Source of the DNA: Cohnella cholangitidis
GTDB lineage: Bacteria; Bacillota; Bacilli; Paenibacillales; Paenibacillaceae
Assembly: GCF_014107495.1 (NCBI RefSeq)
Contig: NZ_CP041969.1
Span: forward strand, 3,149,501 to 3,213,500
Reading direction: 5' to 3'
Length of the DNA: 64,000 nucleotides
Shown: one piece after another, positions 43,040 to 51,919 of the stretch
Layout: every line of letters begins with the position of its first letter
Position numbering within the stretch: the first letter of the stretch is position 1
The notes under the pieces: generated by a model
The model's database searches: none
Told to the model about the DNA's origin: nothing
Seen by the model: the letters and a program-made list of their open reading frames with translations, nothing else
Translations under genes and position numbers: made by a program

Positions 43040-43501
43040 ATGGCTGCTGTTCAAACCTTCAAAGCGACCGCGCATTTGCAAGACGGGGTTAAAGTGAAAA
43101 CAAAGGCTAGAAATTTCGAACTCATTATCGATGAACCGAAGAGTCTGGGAGGAACGGATACCGGCATGAATCCGGTCGAAGCTCTGTTAGCGTCGCTGGG
43201 CGCATGCCAATCCATCGTGGCCAGGGTCTACGCCCCTAAGTTCGGCGTGAAGCTCGATGATTTTGTCGTCGAAGTCGAAGGGGATCTGGATCTCGATGGA
43301 TTCTTCGACAGATCCGCGGTTCGTCCGGGTTATTCGGATATCCGATACACGTTCCGGATTAAAACCGATTCGCCGAAGGAAAAGGTGGACGAGTTCGTCC
43401 GATTTTTGGAGAGCAAATGTCCGGTCGGAGATACGCTAGCGAATCCGGTTAATCTAACGCTGCAAAGCATCATTATTGAAAACGAAACCTCGAACGTATA
43501 A
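43040..43501 (+). CDS. OsmC-family protein
   Basis: 153 aa. OsmC/Ohr fold: NFELIIDEPKSLGGTDTGMN, ALLASLGACQSIVARVYAP with the first redox Cys, and the later FLESKCPVGDTLANPVNL with the second Cys. Typical thiol peroxidase of the OsmC/YhfA branch. SD AAAGGAG. Strong promoter, single gene, terminator behind. Confidence 0.9.
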   Translation: MAAVQTFKATAHLQDGVKVKTKARNFELIIDEPKSLGGTDTGMNPVEALLASLGACQSIVARVYAPKFGVKLDDFVVEVEGDLDLDGFFDRSAVRPGYSDIRYTFRIKTDSPKEKVDEFVRFLESKCPVGDTLANPVNLTLQSIIIENETSNV

Positions 43502-43514
43502 CATCAAACCATTG

Positions 43515-43557
43515 AAATGCAGAGCATGGCGGGTTGAACGCCGCAGCTCTGCATTTT
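43515..43557 (+). terminator. Terminator of the OsmC gene
   Basis: AAATGCAGAGC (43515-43525) pairs with GCTCTGCATTT, followed by TTGTTT. Confidence 0.8.
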
Positions 43558-43667
43558 TGTTTCCGAGCGAAGCAGGGGAGCACGGCCTCTGCGTCGAACA
43601 TTTTTCCGCATGCTACATTAAGGAGATATCCGGCAAAATTTCACGGCATAAGGATGTGTAGGAAAAA

Positions 43668-44330
43668 GTGGATCGTATATTAGACGGACAGGCAGAAATC
43701 GTAAGCGCGGCGGAACGATTCTGCAAGGCGGAGTTAGAAAACGATCCGACCGGCCACGACTGGTGGCATATTCATCGCGTTGTGCAGTTGGCGGATCGGC
43801 TGGCTCGCGAAGAAGGCGCGGATTGTTTCATTTGCGCGATGGCTGCGCTTCTGCACGACATTGCGGACGAGAAGCTTAATGATTCGAAGGAGAGCGGACT
43901 TCGCAAAGTGAAGGATTGGCTTGAGGAACAGCCGATGGCAGAAGAGGACCGCCTGCACATTATGGAAATTATCTCGACCATGTCCTACAATGCCGGAGCC
44001 AATCCGCCAATGCGCACATTGGAAGGGAAAGCGGTACAGGATGCGGATCGGCTCGACGCGATCGGCGCGATAGCGATTGCGAGAACGTTCCTCTATGCCG
44101 GATGGAAAGGCGATCCGATTCATGACCCGCAGGTGCCGCCTCGCGATTCCATGACTCCCGCGGAATATCGGCAGGGTAAGAGCACGGCCATAAATCATTT
44201 TCATGAGAAGCTTCTCAGGCTGAAGGATCGGATTAATACGCCGTCGGCTAGACGAATAGCCGAGGAGAGACATCGTTACATGGAGCAATACGTAGAACGG
44301 TTTTATCAAGAATGGGATGGCAAAGCGTAG
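43668..44330 (+). CDS. HD-domain phosphohydrolase (YedJ/YpgQ-like)
   Basis: 220 aa, GTG start. HD metal site: GHDWWHIHRVVQLADRLARE (H), AALLHDIADEKL (HD), and the later AVQDADRLDAIGAIAIARTF (D). This YpgQ/YedJ group hydrolyses nucleotides or pyrophosphates in vitro; physiological role unclear. Confidence 0.9.
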   Translation: MDRILDGQAEIVSAAERFCKAELENDPTGHDWWHIHRVVQLADRLAREEGADCFICAMAALLHDIADEKLNDSKESGLRKVKDWLEEQPMAEEDRLHIMEIISTMSYNAGANPPMRTLEGKAVQDADRLDAIGAIAIARTFLYAGWKGDPIHDPQVPPRDSMTPAEYRQGKSTAINHFHEKLLRLKDRINTPSARRIAEERHRYMEQYVERFYQEWDGKA

Positions 44331-44335
44331 TATGC

Positions 44336-44372
44336 AAAAAAAAGCAGGGGGTTAGGTAAAGATTCCCCCTGC
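44336..44372 (-). terminator. Terminator of the M14 carboxypeptidase gene
   Basis: On the minus strand GCAGGGGG / CCCCCTGC stem followed by a T8 run (A run 44336-44343 on the plus strand). Confidence 0.85.
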
Positions 44373-44381
44373 AATAACTGC

Positions 44382-45755
44382 TTATTGTACCCCTTCCGGT
44401 TCAACGGGAGGGGTCGTTTGTTGTGGTTGTTCATCTTCGGGTAGAGAAGGTTCTTCCGGAGCTTTCGTAAGCTCATCGACCTCCTCGGGAGTCATTTTGC
44501 GGCTATTAAGCCCCGATATCCACCGCAGACTCTCGTCCTCGGATTCGATCTCCAACCAACTGCCCTTCGAGCGCGTGACCTCATAATTGCCGATAGGCAG
44601 ACTGCCGAATGTTTCGGATTTCAATAGCGGCCATTGGTAGGCGGTAGTTTTCTTGGTCAACTCAACCCACCCTGGCGCTGCCGCCGCTTCGTGTTTGTCC
44701 GTCTCGATCTGGACGGCCGTCGTGCCTAGCAACCAGGCGACATCCTCGTGCAATCTCCAGATTCGGTCCCAATTCGATAACGGTACGCTTCGTTCTCCGA
44801 TGGACGGACTAAGCTCGGGTGTCAGTCCGGGATGTCCGAATTGCTGGATGAACCAGTCCGTAAATCCGCCGCCCGACGGCCGGGCCGCGGGTTTGACCAC
44901 CCGATAGCCGGTCATGCGGGAATAGGCGGTCGCGAGCGTAAGGTCGCGTTGCAGGTTTTCCTTCGGTGTTTTGTAATTCCAATATAGGATTTCCCCGGAA
45001 GAATGATAGGACACGGCTATCGCGGGCTTCATGTTATTCGCCAACTTGAACATCGTTTGCGCTTCTTTGGCCTCGAGCGGCTTTTTCCCTTTGTAATTCA
45101 TGTAATGGGGAGCAGGCGCCGGGTCGTTGATACGCTCCCAATCGGCAGGGTACTGCCGGTTCAAATCCACGCCTTTGGCGTTGCCTTTCCAGCGTTTGAA
45201 GTCGCGGCTTCCCTTGTTCATCTTCAACAATGCGGCATGGTCTTTTTGCGGAAAGGCATCGAGTCCTTTCTGCTGCAGCGTTACGCCGTCGGGGTTGACC
45301 ATGGGCACGATCTGAAAAGTGACGTGGTCCAGCAAATCGCGAATCCGGTATTTTCCCCATTGCGCGTCCTTGCGATCGCTAACGGCGATGTGTTCCGCCA
45401 TCCTCATAAGCAGAATAGTAGATATCCACTCCCTCGCATGATGAGAGCCGTTAAGCAATACGTTTATCGGTCCGCGGCCAACCTCCATCACCCATATCTC
45501 GCGATTGTACTCGCTTTTGCCCGCCGAACTGTATCGGATAAGATCGGGATATCGTTTCGATAGCGTTTGTATGTTTCTCGTCATGATTTCATATGTGTAG
45601 ACTTGCTTCGGATTTACGATAGTCGCCGAAGAGGAAGCCGCGGAAGCGTCGTCGACAGCTACCGGGAACGATGCCGCAACGAGAAGGATTAACGCTAGCA
45701 GAATGTAAAAAATGCGAGTTCGAAGAATAGAGCGAAGAGTAGTAGGATGAAGCAT
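44382..45755 (-). CDS. Secreted M14-family zinc carboxypeptidase
   Basis: 457 aa with a signal peptide (FYILLALILLVAASFPVAVD). M14 site: zinc ligands in LLNGSHHAREWIS, substrate Asn-Arg in VDLNRQYP, third zinc His in VSYHSSGE, catalytic Glu in GLTPELSPS. A C-terminal SH3-like segment (TAYQWPLLKSETFGSLPIGN) and a Pro/Glu-rich tail follow, probably for cell-wall attachment. It may cleave gamma-D-glutamyl peptidoglycan peptides or other peptides. Confidence 0.9.
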   Translation of the reverse strand: MLHPTTLRSILRTRIFYILLALILLVAASFPVAVDDASAASSSATIVNPKQVYTYEIMTRNIQTLSKRYPDLIRYSSAGKSEYNREIWVMEVGRGPINVLLNGSHHAREWISTILLMRMAEHIAVSDRKDAQWGKYRIRDLLDHVTFQIVPMVNPDGVTLQQKGLDAFPQKDHAALLKMNKGSRDFKRWKGNAKGVDLNRQYPADWERINDPAPAPHYMNYKGKKPLEAKEAQTMFKLANNMKPAIAVSYHSSGEILYWNYKTPKENLQRDLTLATAYSRMTGYRVVKPAARPSGGGFTDWFIQQFGHPGLTPELSPSIGERSVPLSNWDRIWRLHEDVAWLLGTTAVQIETDKHEAAAAPGWVELTKKTTAYQWPLLKSETFGSLPIGNYEVTRSKGSWLEIESEDESLRWISGLNSRKMTPEEVDELTKAPEEPSLPEDEQPQQTTPPVEPEGVQ

Positions 45756-45853
45756 GGGAAATCTCCTGTCTCTTTAGTAGAAGTTGGAATAAATAGATTA
45801 TTCGACTTCGTTCGACAGGAACCCTGCTCTTTTATTTAAAAAACGATTATCTC

Positions 45854-46549
45854 TTAACTTCCGCCCGCGACCATCAGCATATGTCCGATTTCCATGAATC
45901 CTTGCCGCTTGGCATGCTGAAGCGGAGTAACCCCGTCGTTATCGGCGATGTTCACGTCGGCGCCGTGTTCGATGAGCAATCGGACGATCTGCTGGTGCTT
46001 CTCTCCGCCGTCGCTTAAGATTACCGCTTCAAGCAACGCCGTCCAGCCTAGATTGTTGACATGGTTTACGTTAACGTCCGTTGCCTCGAGCAGCGTCCTT
46101 ACATTTTCTACATGGCCTTTCTCCGCGGCGGGAATGAGCGCATTGCCGCCGTAGCGGTTGGTCAGCTTCGTGTCCGCTTTGGCTTCGATCAGCAGCTTCA
46201 GGATGTCCAGAAGTCCTTCGGCTCCCGAATAGAGGAAAGGATTGTTCTTCAGTTGATCTTGTTTATCGATATCCGCTCCGGCTTCGATCAACAGTCTGAC
46301 CGCATCCGGTTTATCGGCATAAGTCGCCGCCATGATAGCGGTTCTCCCCCGCATATCCTGCACGTTCAAGTCGGCGCCTTCTTCCAGCAACTTCCGGAGG
46401 GTTGCCGTGTCCCCGCGTTCCGCCGCCGCAATCAGTTGATGATCCATGACGTTCACAACCTTTTCCGTTGGATTCGATTCTTGCAATGGAGCTGAACATC
46501 CCGTAAATAAGAGAACGCCAGCGAGCAGGGCCGAATTCCATTTATTCAT
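45854..46549 (-). CDS. Ankyrin-repeat lipoprotein
   Basis: 231 aa. Lipobox LLFTGC with Cys at about 18; then six ankyrin repeats (GDTATLRKLLEEGADLNVQD, GRTAIMAATYADKPDAVRLL, and so on) to the end. An extracellular, membrane-tethered binding protein; partner unknown. SD GGGAG before ATG. Confidence 0.9.
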   Translation of the reverse strand: MNKWNSALLAGVLLFTGCSAPLQESNPTEKVVNVMDHQLIAAAERGDTATLRKLLEEGADLNVQDMRGRTAIMAATYADKPDAVRLLIEAGADIDKQDQLKNNPFLYSGAEGLLDILKLLIEAKADTKLTNRYGGNALIPAAEKGHVENVRTLLEATDVNVNHVNNLGWTALLEAVILSDGGEKHQQIVRLLIEHGADVNIADNDGVTPLQHAKRQGFMEIGHMLMVAGGS

Positions 46550-46645
46550 AGGAGCAACTCCCTTCCAAAGCGTTGTCTACATTATACCGGAGAGTTGTTA
46601 AAGCGGAAGAAACGAAATCTTAAATCTATCTTAACGCGCCACAAG

Positions 46646-46679
46646 AAAAAGCACGTCGTTTCCGATAGAAACGACGTGC
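46646..46679 (-). terminator. Terminator of the FecCD transport operon
   Basis: GCACGTCGTTTC / GAAACGACGTGC perfect 12-bp stem; on the minus strand it is followed by TTTTTCTT. Confidence 0.85.
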
Positions 46680-46686
46680 CCAAGGC

Positions 46687-47733
46687 TTAAGAATTCCGAT
46701 TGCGATACAGCAGATAAATGAAGAAAGGAGCGCCGACGCCGGCGGTAAACACCCCGACCGGAATATCGTACGGCAAGAACGCCGTTCGCGCGACCGTGTC
46801 CGAGAGGACGACGAGGAGTCCGCCGATCAAGGCCGATACCGGCAGCACTCCGCCGAACGAAGGACCAACCAGCTTGCGGGTCATATGGGGCGCGATAAGT
46901 CCGACGAACGAGATGGCCCCGCCGACCGCTACGGCCGCCCCGGCTAATGCCACGCTTACCATAAGCAGCGTGAATCGTTGCCGTTGAACGGCGCTTCCCG
47001 CACCCGCCGCGATGTCGTCTCCTAACTGAAGCACGTTGACATTGCGGGCGAGGATGAACGCGATGGGGATAAAGACGATTACCCACGGTACGATCATCCA
47101 CACGATGCTCCAATCGGTGCCGTACACCGTGCCGGTAAGCCATACATAAGCTTGCGACGATGTGTACATCGGATTCATGACAAGCATTACTTTGGTCATC
47201 GATGCCAACAGGAAGTTAATCCCGATCCCGATCAGCACGAGACGAATCGCCGTCACGCCTTTTTTCCACGAAAGCAAGTAGATGAGGATAGACGTAACGC
47301 CTGCCCCGACCATCGCCGCGACCGGCAGCCAAACGATGCTGACCGTCCCCGCTAGATAGGTGATGAAAGCAACCGCCGCAAGGGAAGCGCCGCTCGTAAT
47401 GCCGATAATGTCGGGGGAAGCCAGAGGATTGCGAATGATTCCCTGCAAGATGGCTCCGGCAACCGCCAGCGCGGCACCGACGAGGAACGCGGCGATGATT
47501 CTCGGAAGGCGGAGTCTTTGAACGACCAGTCTGTGTTCTTCGGTGCCGTTCCCGAACATCGCTCTGATAACGTCCAAGGGATGAATGCGCATGTCTCCGT
47601 CTCCGAGGGAGAGGCTTACCAGAAACGCAACAACGCTGGCGGCGGCAAGCGCGATCGTGAGCACCGCTGTTTTCTTATGGAGAAAAAAAGAAACGGGAAT
47701 TTTCTCGAAGCGGATGTGCGTATAGTGTTTCAC
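46687..47733 (-). CDS. Iron-siderophore ABC transporter permease (FecCD family)
   Basis: 348 aa, about ten TM helices, FecCD motifs GDGDMRIHPLDVIRAMFGNG, RLPRIIAAFLVGAALAVAGA, GIIRNPLASPDIIGITSGAS, and coupling helix GGAISFVGLIAPHMTRKLVG. Forms the channel with the permease encoded just upstream (4-bp overlap, ATGA) and the ATPase at 51078. Imports a ferric siderophore delivered by the binding protein at 48823. Confidence 0.93.
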   Translation of the reverse strand: MKHYTHIRFEKIPVSFFLHKKTAVLTIALAAASVVAFLVSLSLGDGDMRIHPLDVIRAMFGNGTEEHRLVVQRLRLPRIIAAFLVGAALAVAGAILQGIIRNPLASPDIIGITSGASLAAVAFITYLAGTVSIVWLPVAAMVGAGVTSILIYLLSWKKGVTAIRLVLIGIGINFLLASMTKVMLVMNPMYTSSQAYVWLTGTVYGTDWSIVWMIVPWVIVFIPIAFILARNVNVLQLGDDIAAGAGSAVQRQRFTLLMVSVALAGAAVAVGGAISFVGLIAPHMTRKLVGPSFGGVLPVSALIGGLLVVLSDTVARTAFLPYDIPVGVFTAGVGAPFFIYLLYRNRNS

Positions 47734-48741
47734 TTTTTGACGATCCCCTTTCTGGCGATCGCAATGAAGGCCGGAATGCCGATGATCGCGGTCATGACGC
47801 CGACCGGAAGCTCTTCCGGCTGGATGACGAAACGCGCCGCGATATCGGCGGCGAGAAGAAGGATCGCGCCGATCACCGCGCTATAAGGAATGATCCAACG
47901 GTAATCGTTGCCGGAGAACAGGCGGGCGATCGTCGGCACGACCAATCCGATAAAGCCGACCGGACCGGCTACCGCGACGGAGCTGCCGGCGAGCGCCACG
48001 ATAATCAAGCCGGCGGCCAGCTTCACGAACAGCGTTCGCTGGCCGAGTCCTTGCGCCGTATCTTCGCCCATCGTCAGCACGTTCATGTGGCTGGCGATCC
48101 AGAGCGCGGCGAGCAAGCCGAAGCCATTAGCGGCAATACGCTTGCAGCATCTCGAGCGATCGTCCCGCGACGGAGCCGGTCAGCCAGAAGATCACCTCGC
48201 TCAAGCTTTTCTCGTCAAGGACGAGCAGCCCTTGCGTGAACGAAGAGAATAGCGCGCTGAGCGCGGCTCCCGCCAGAATGATTTTAAGAGGCGTCAGCCC
48301 GTCGCGTCCGAGCGAGCCGAGCAAGTACACCGCGATGGCGGCAACCGCCGCGCCGGCGAACGATAGGGCCGTCAACGCGGGCAACGAAGAAACCGATAGC
48401 ACGGTCACGCTGAATACGATCATGAACGACGCGCCGAAATTGATCCCGAGCACGCTAGGATCGGCAAGCGGGTTTCTCGTCAGCCCTTGGATCAGAGATC
48501 CGGCAACGGCTAGGCAGGCTCCGATGGCGGCGGCGGTGAACGCTCTTGGCATGCGCGAAGTTTGCACGATGATATGAGCGTTGGAAGTGCCGTCGTATTG
48601 CGTGAAAGAATGATACGCCTCGGACCAAGTAATCGGCGTCGCCCCGTATACCATGCTGGCGAATATGAATACGATCAATATGATGAATCCGATGGCGAGG
48701 CCGGAACCTTTAGCCAGGTTTCCGGAGAACAGCCTTTCCAT
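47730..48741 (-). pseudogene. FecCD-family siderophore permease, split by a frameshift
   Basis: Start ATG 48741 (MERLFSGNLAKGSGLAIGF; SD GGAGTGG). The first frame is good FecCD sequence (RMPRAFTAAAIGACLAVAGS; LIQGLTRNPLADPSVLGINF) to SVAGRSLEMLQ, then ends AYCR and stop. The correct continuation IAANGFGLLAALWIASHMNV is in the +1 frame and runs intact to 47730 (GPVGFIGLVVPTIARLFSGN). One missing base near 48135-48150 explains it. If real, the permease heterodimer is broken; an assembly error is equally possible because all neighbours are intact. Confidence 0.8.
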
Positions 48742-48822
48742 GATTGCCACTCCAGTCCCGCGACGCACGAAAGAATGAGCCGGATAGCCCATTCTTTCAT
48801 GCGATGCGTTCTTTTACGATTT

Positions 48823-50106
48823 TTACAAGTCGAAGTAGAAGTACAAGTCGTCGAGCATCATTTTCGCGGCTGTCGCGCCGCCGGACATGTTCCAAGTGAT
48901 ATCGTTCACCTTGTAGTACTTGCCGTTCTTGACGCCTTTGAGGTTGTTCCACAACGGATTTTTCTGCCATTCTTCTTGGGATTTGAACTCTTCTCCGCCG
49001 CCGTTGCTGGAAGTAATGTCGAAGATGATATCTCCGTCCATCAACGGGATTTGCTCTTGGGAAGTAAGGTTGACGAGAACCTTGTCTTTCACTTGCTGGG
49101 CTTTAGGCCGTTTCAAACCAAGCTCCTGAAGAATCGTACCCGCGAAGCCCGTCACGTAGAACCGCGCGGAGCTGTCTTCCTGGAAGCGGACGATCGACAC
49201 TTCGGCGCTGGCGAGGCTGCTGTTTTTGCTGACTTTGGACTTGAAGTCCGCTACCCGTTTATTCCAATCGTTAATGAAGGTTGTCGATTTGGCTTCCTTA
49301 TTAAGCGCTTTGGCCGCCATCTCCATATTCCCTTTCCAATCGAACAATTGGTCCATGAACAGGGTAGGAGCGATTTCGGACAGTTGGCCGTAAATTTTCT
49401 CGTGGCGGGTTTTCGCTCCGATAATGAGGTCCGGCTTCAAGGCTACGATCGCCTCGATGTTCGGTTGGAGCTCGCTTCCGAGGTTTTTGACGCCGCCCAT
49501 GTCCGCGCGCAGATAGTGATACCATGGCGCTTGAACCCATGATTCAACCGCGCCTACCGGTTTAACGCCCAATGTCAACGAGATGTCGACCATGCCGTTA
49601 AACAGGACGACGACGCGTTTCGGAGCCGATGTGAGCGTCGTATTGCCCATAGCGTGAGTGATCGTACGTTTCGTATCGATGCTTACCGTTTTTGCGCCGG
49701 CATTCCAGTTGACCCACAAGCCGAAAGCATCGCCAAGGAACTGGAGCGGAACGAGCGTCTGGCCGTCTTTCGCGACTACTTTGGCGCCCAGCGTTACGGA
49801 TTTGCCGTTTACGGTTGCTTGGTTGCTGTTAAGCGCGATTTCCGCGGTCGTTTTGCCTCTTGTTACTTTTGTCTTTTTGGTCGCCTTATCGTAAGTAAGC
49901 TTGCCGCCGATATTGGATACTACCGGACCGAACGGAACCATCGTGATGCCGTTGATCACTTGCGGTGGGGAAGCCAGGCTGAGCGCCTTGCCGTCTAGTA
50001 CGACTTTGATCGGCGTTGCGGCCGCTACCGCGACGAACGGAACGGAAGCGATTGCCAATAGCAATGAAAGGCATAAGGCCATTGTACGAAACGATGATTT
50101 AATCAT
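48823..50106 (-). CDS. Siderophore-binding protein fused to a stalk domain
   Basis: About 427 aa from ATG 50106, with signal peptide (MALCLSLLLAIASVPFVAVA). Residues 30-145 are a copper-amine-oxidase-N-like stalk domain (VINGITMVPFGPVVSNIGGK; LVPLQFLGDAFGLWVNWN). From about 150 a FepB/FhuD-like periplasmic-binding domain follows (APKRVVVLFNGMVDISLTLG; IEAIVALKPDLIIGA; IPLMDGDIIFDITSS). There is no lipobox Cys, unusual for a Gram-positive binding protein; the stalk may replace lipid anchoring. Directly upstream of the permease genes; a perfect Fur box precedes it. Confidence 0.85.
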   Translation of the reverse strand: MIKSSFRTMALCLSLLLAIASVPFVAVAAATPIKVVLDGKALSLASPPQVINGITMVPFGPVVSNIGGKLTYDKATKKTKVTRGKTTAEIALNSNQATVNGKSVTLGAKVVAKDGQTLVPLQFLGDAFGLWVNWNAGAKTVSIDTKRTITHAMGNTTLTSAPKRVVVLFNGMVDISLTLGVKPVGAVESWVQAPWYHYLRADMGGVKNLGSELQPNIEAIVALKPDLIIGAKTRHEKIYGQLSEIAPTLFMDQLFDWKGNMEMAAKALNKEAKSTTFINDWNKRVADFKSKVSKNSSLASAEVSIVRFQEDSSARFYVTGFAGTILQELGLKRPKAQQVKDKVLVNLTSQEQIPLMDGDIIFDITSSNGGGEEFKSQEEWQKNPLWNNLKGVKNGKYYKVNDITWNMSGGATAAKMMLDDLYFYFDL

Positions 50107-50141
50107 GGGGAGCAGAAATCCACCTTTCAAAATGTTGTTAT

Positions 50142-50160
50142 GATAATGATTATCATTATC
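50142..50160. promoter_or_regulatory. Fur box upstream of the siderophore-binding protein
   Basis: GATAATGATTATCATTATC, a perfect 19-bp palindrome differing by one base from the Fur consensus. It lies 36 bp before the start at 50106. Confidence 0.9.
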
Positions 50161-50225
50161 ACGAATCATAAAGCGGCCTTCTCGTTTCTGTCAACAATAA
50201 TTTTCCAAAAGCTCAAGGCAATCGA

Positions 50226-50912
50226 TTACAAGCCGGCTTTGTCCGCGAGCTGGCGGAACGACTGATATAGCTCGTAATCCAGCTGAAGCATAGCTTGCGA
50301 GTCGATCGTTTCCGCGGCTTGCAGCTCGTTCAGCTTAACGATTTTTTCTTGCAGGAAATCGGTCATATCCGGAAAGGAAGCATCAACGTCCGCTTTCATC
50401 GCTTCCCAATCTTGAACGATTTGAGAGGATACCTCTTTCATTTTCTCCGCGTCTTCGTTCTCGGCATGCTGCTTCAAGTCTTTGACAAGCCCGCGGATCC
50501 CTTCGATCGATTTTTTCAATCGTTCCGCTTCCGGACCGCTTGCGGCAGTCTTATCCTCGCCGTTGTCCATAATCGAGTCGGTAACGGCTTTGGCTACCGA
50601 TTCGTTATTTTTCTTGGCTTCCTGCACTTTCTCGGCCTTGGTCTGCTTTTTGGCCGGCTCCTTCGGCTGTTCCGTAGGCTGCTCCTCGGTTTTCTCGCCT
50701 TGCTGCGTCGGTTCCGCCGGCTGCACGGTCTCCGTTTGCGTCGGCTCCGCCTGAGCCTCCTCCGTCTGAACGGGAGCTTCGCTTGCCGTTTCCGTCGGCT
50801 CGATCGCGGGTTCCGCAGCCTCTATATATCGGTTGGATGTCGGCGATGAGCCGCAACCCGTCATCAGCCACAGCGCCGCCGCTACCGAAATTACGCCTAA
50901 TAATCGTTTCAA
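50226..50912 (-). CDS. Iron-regulated lipoprotein of unknown function
   Basis: 228 aa. Lipoprotein signal MKRLLGVISVAAALWLMTGC, a long Glu/Pro/Thr/Gln-rich linker (about 30-95), then a helical domain (about 110-228; IEGIRGLVKDLKQHAENEDA; QAMLQLDYELYQSFRQLADK). No family recognised. It faces the ATPase gene across a region with two Fur boxes, so it is probably iron-repressed and may help siderophore uptake at the surface (inference). Confidence 0.75.
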   Translation of the reverse strand: MKRLLGVISVAAALWLMTGCGSSPTSNRYIEAAEPAIEPTETASEAPVQTEEAQAEPTQTETVQPAEPTQQGEKTEEQPTEQPKEPAKKQTKAEKVQEAKKNNESVAKAVTDSIMDNGEDKTAASGPEAERLKKSIEGIRGLVKDLKQHAENEDAEKMKEVSSQIVQDWEAMKADVDASFPDMTDFLQEKIVKLNELQAAETIDSQAMLQLDYELYQSFRQLADKAGL

Positions 50913-50976
50913 CGTGATTCCTCCTATGTATTTCTATTTATTGGATTCTGGATGTCGTATGTTATTTTAGATAAAA

Positions 50977-51020
50977 TGAGAACGATTTTCAATAACTTAT
51001 TGAAAATAATTATCATTCTC
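50977..51020. promoter_or_regulatory. Two Fur boxes between the lipoprotein and ATPase genes
   Basis: TGAGAACGATTTTCA (50977-50991, 7-1-7 type) and TGAAAATAATTATCATTCTC (51001-51020), the latter close to the Fur consensus. Position allows control of both divergent genes. Confidence 0.75.
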
Positions 51021-51077
51021 GTTGACATGGAGGCTTTGGCTGTTTAGAATCTATGGTAAATAAAGGGGATGAGCCGT

Positions 51078-51881
51078 TTGAACGCATTGGAAACTCGCGA
51101 CTTGTCGATAAGCTACGGAGATCAATTCGTTTTTCGGGATTTAAATCTGTCCATCGACAAAGGCAAGGTCACCTCGCTGATCGGAAGCAACGGTTGCGGC
51201 AAATCGACGTTGCTTCGCACGATGGCCCGCTTGCTCAAACCGCATAAGGGCAATGTGCTGCTCGAAGGCCACAGTATCGTTTCGATGCCCACGAAGGACG
51301 TCGCGAAAAGGATGGCCCTGCTGCCGCAAGGTCCTACGGCGCCGGAAGGACTGACTGTGCTTCAACTCGTCAAGCAGGGAAGGTATCCTTACCAGAGCTG
51401 GCTGCAGCAATGGTCGAAGGAAGACGAGCGGCACGTTCGTCAAGCGCTCGAGACGACCGGATTGACGGAGCTCGCGGAGCGCGCGGTAGATTCGTTGTCG
51501 GGCGGGCAACGGCAACGCGCTTGGATCGCGATGGTGCTGGCGCAAGGTACGGATATCGTGCTGCTGGACGAACCGACGACTTATTTGGACATGACGCATC
51601 AGATTGAAGTGCTCGATTTGCTGTACTCCCTTAACGTGAGCGAAGGGCGCACGATCGTCATGGTACTCCACGATATTAATCTGGCTTGTCGGTACTCGCA
51701 CCAAATCGTGGCTATCCAAGACCAAAAGGTATTCGCGCAAGGATCGCCCGAGGAAGTCGTGACCGCAGGTATGATCGAGTCCGTGTTCCATATGAAATCG
51801 GACGTTATCCGGGACCCGCTGTACGGGACGCCGATGTGCGTGCCTCACGGGAATGGAAGGGTCCTATCGTATACGCGTTAA
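51078..51881 (+). CDS. Iron-siderophore ABC transporter ATPase (FecE/FhuC-like)
   Basis: About 267 aa. Walker A GSNGCGKST, Q-loop LLPQGPTAPEG, signature LSGGQRQRAW, Walker B DIVLLDEPTTYLD, H-loop VLHDINLA. The SD AAAGGGG touches the ATG at 51069, so the TTG at 51078 (10 nt away) is the likelier start. It should energise the FecCD permeases at 46687-48741, which lack an ATPase of their own. Followed by the FhuF-like gene. Confidence 0.9.
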   Translation: MNALETRDLSISYGDQFVFRDLNLSIDKGKVTSLIGSNGCGKSTLLRTMARLLKPHKGNVLLEGHSIVSMPTKDVAKRMALLPQGPTAPEGLTVLQLVKQGRYPYQSWLQQWSKEDERHVRQALETTGLTELAERAVDSLSGGQRQRAWIAMVLAQGTDIVLLDEPTTYLDMTHQIEVLDLLYSLNVSEGRTIVMVLHDINLACRYSHQIVAIQDQKVFAQGSPEEVVTAGMIESVFHMKSDVIRDPLYGTPMCVPHGNGRVLSYTR

Positions 51882-51919
51882 CCCGCAGGGAAAGCGAGAA
51901 AAGAAAACGAGGAAAAACG

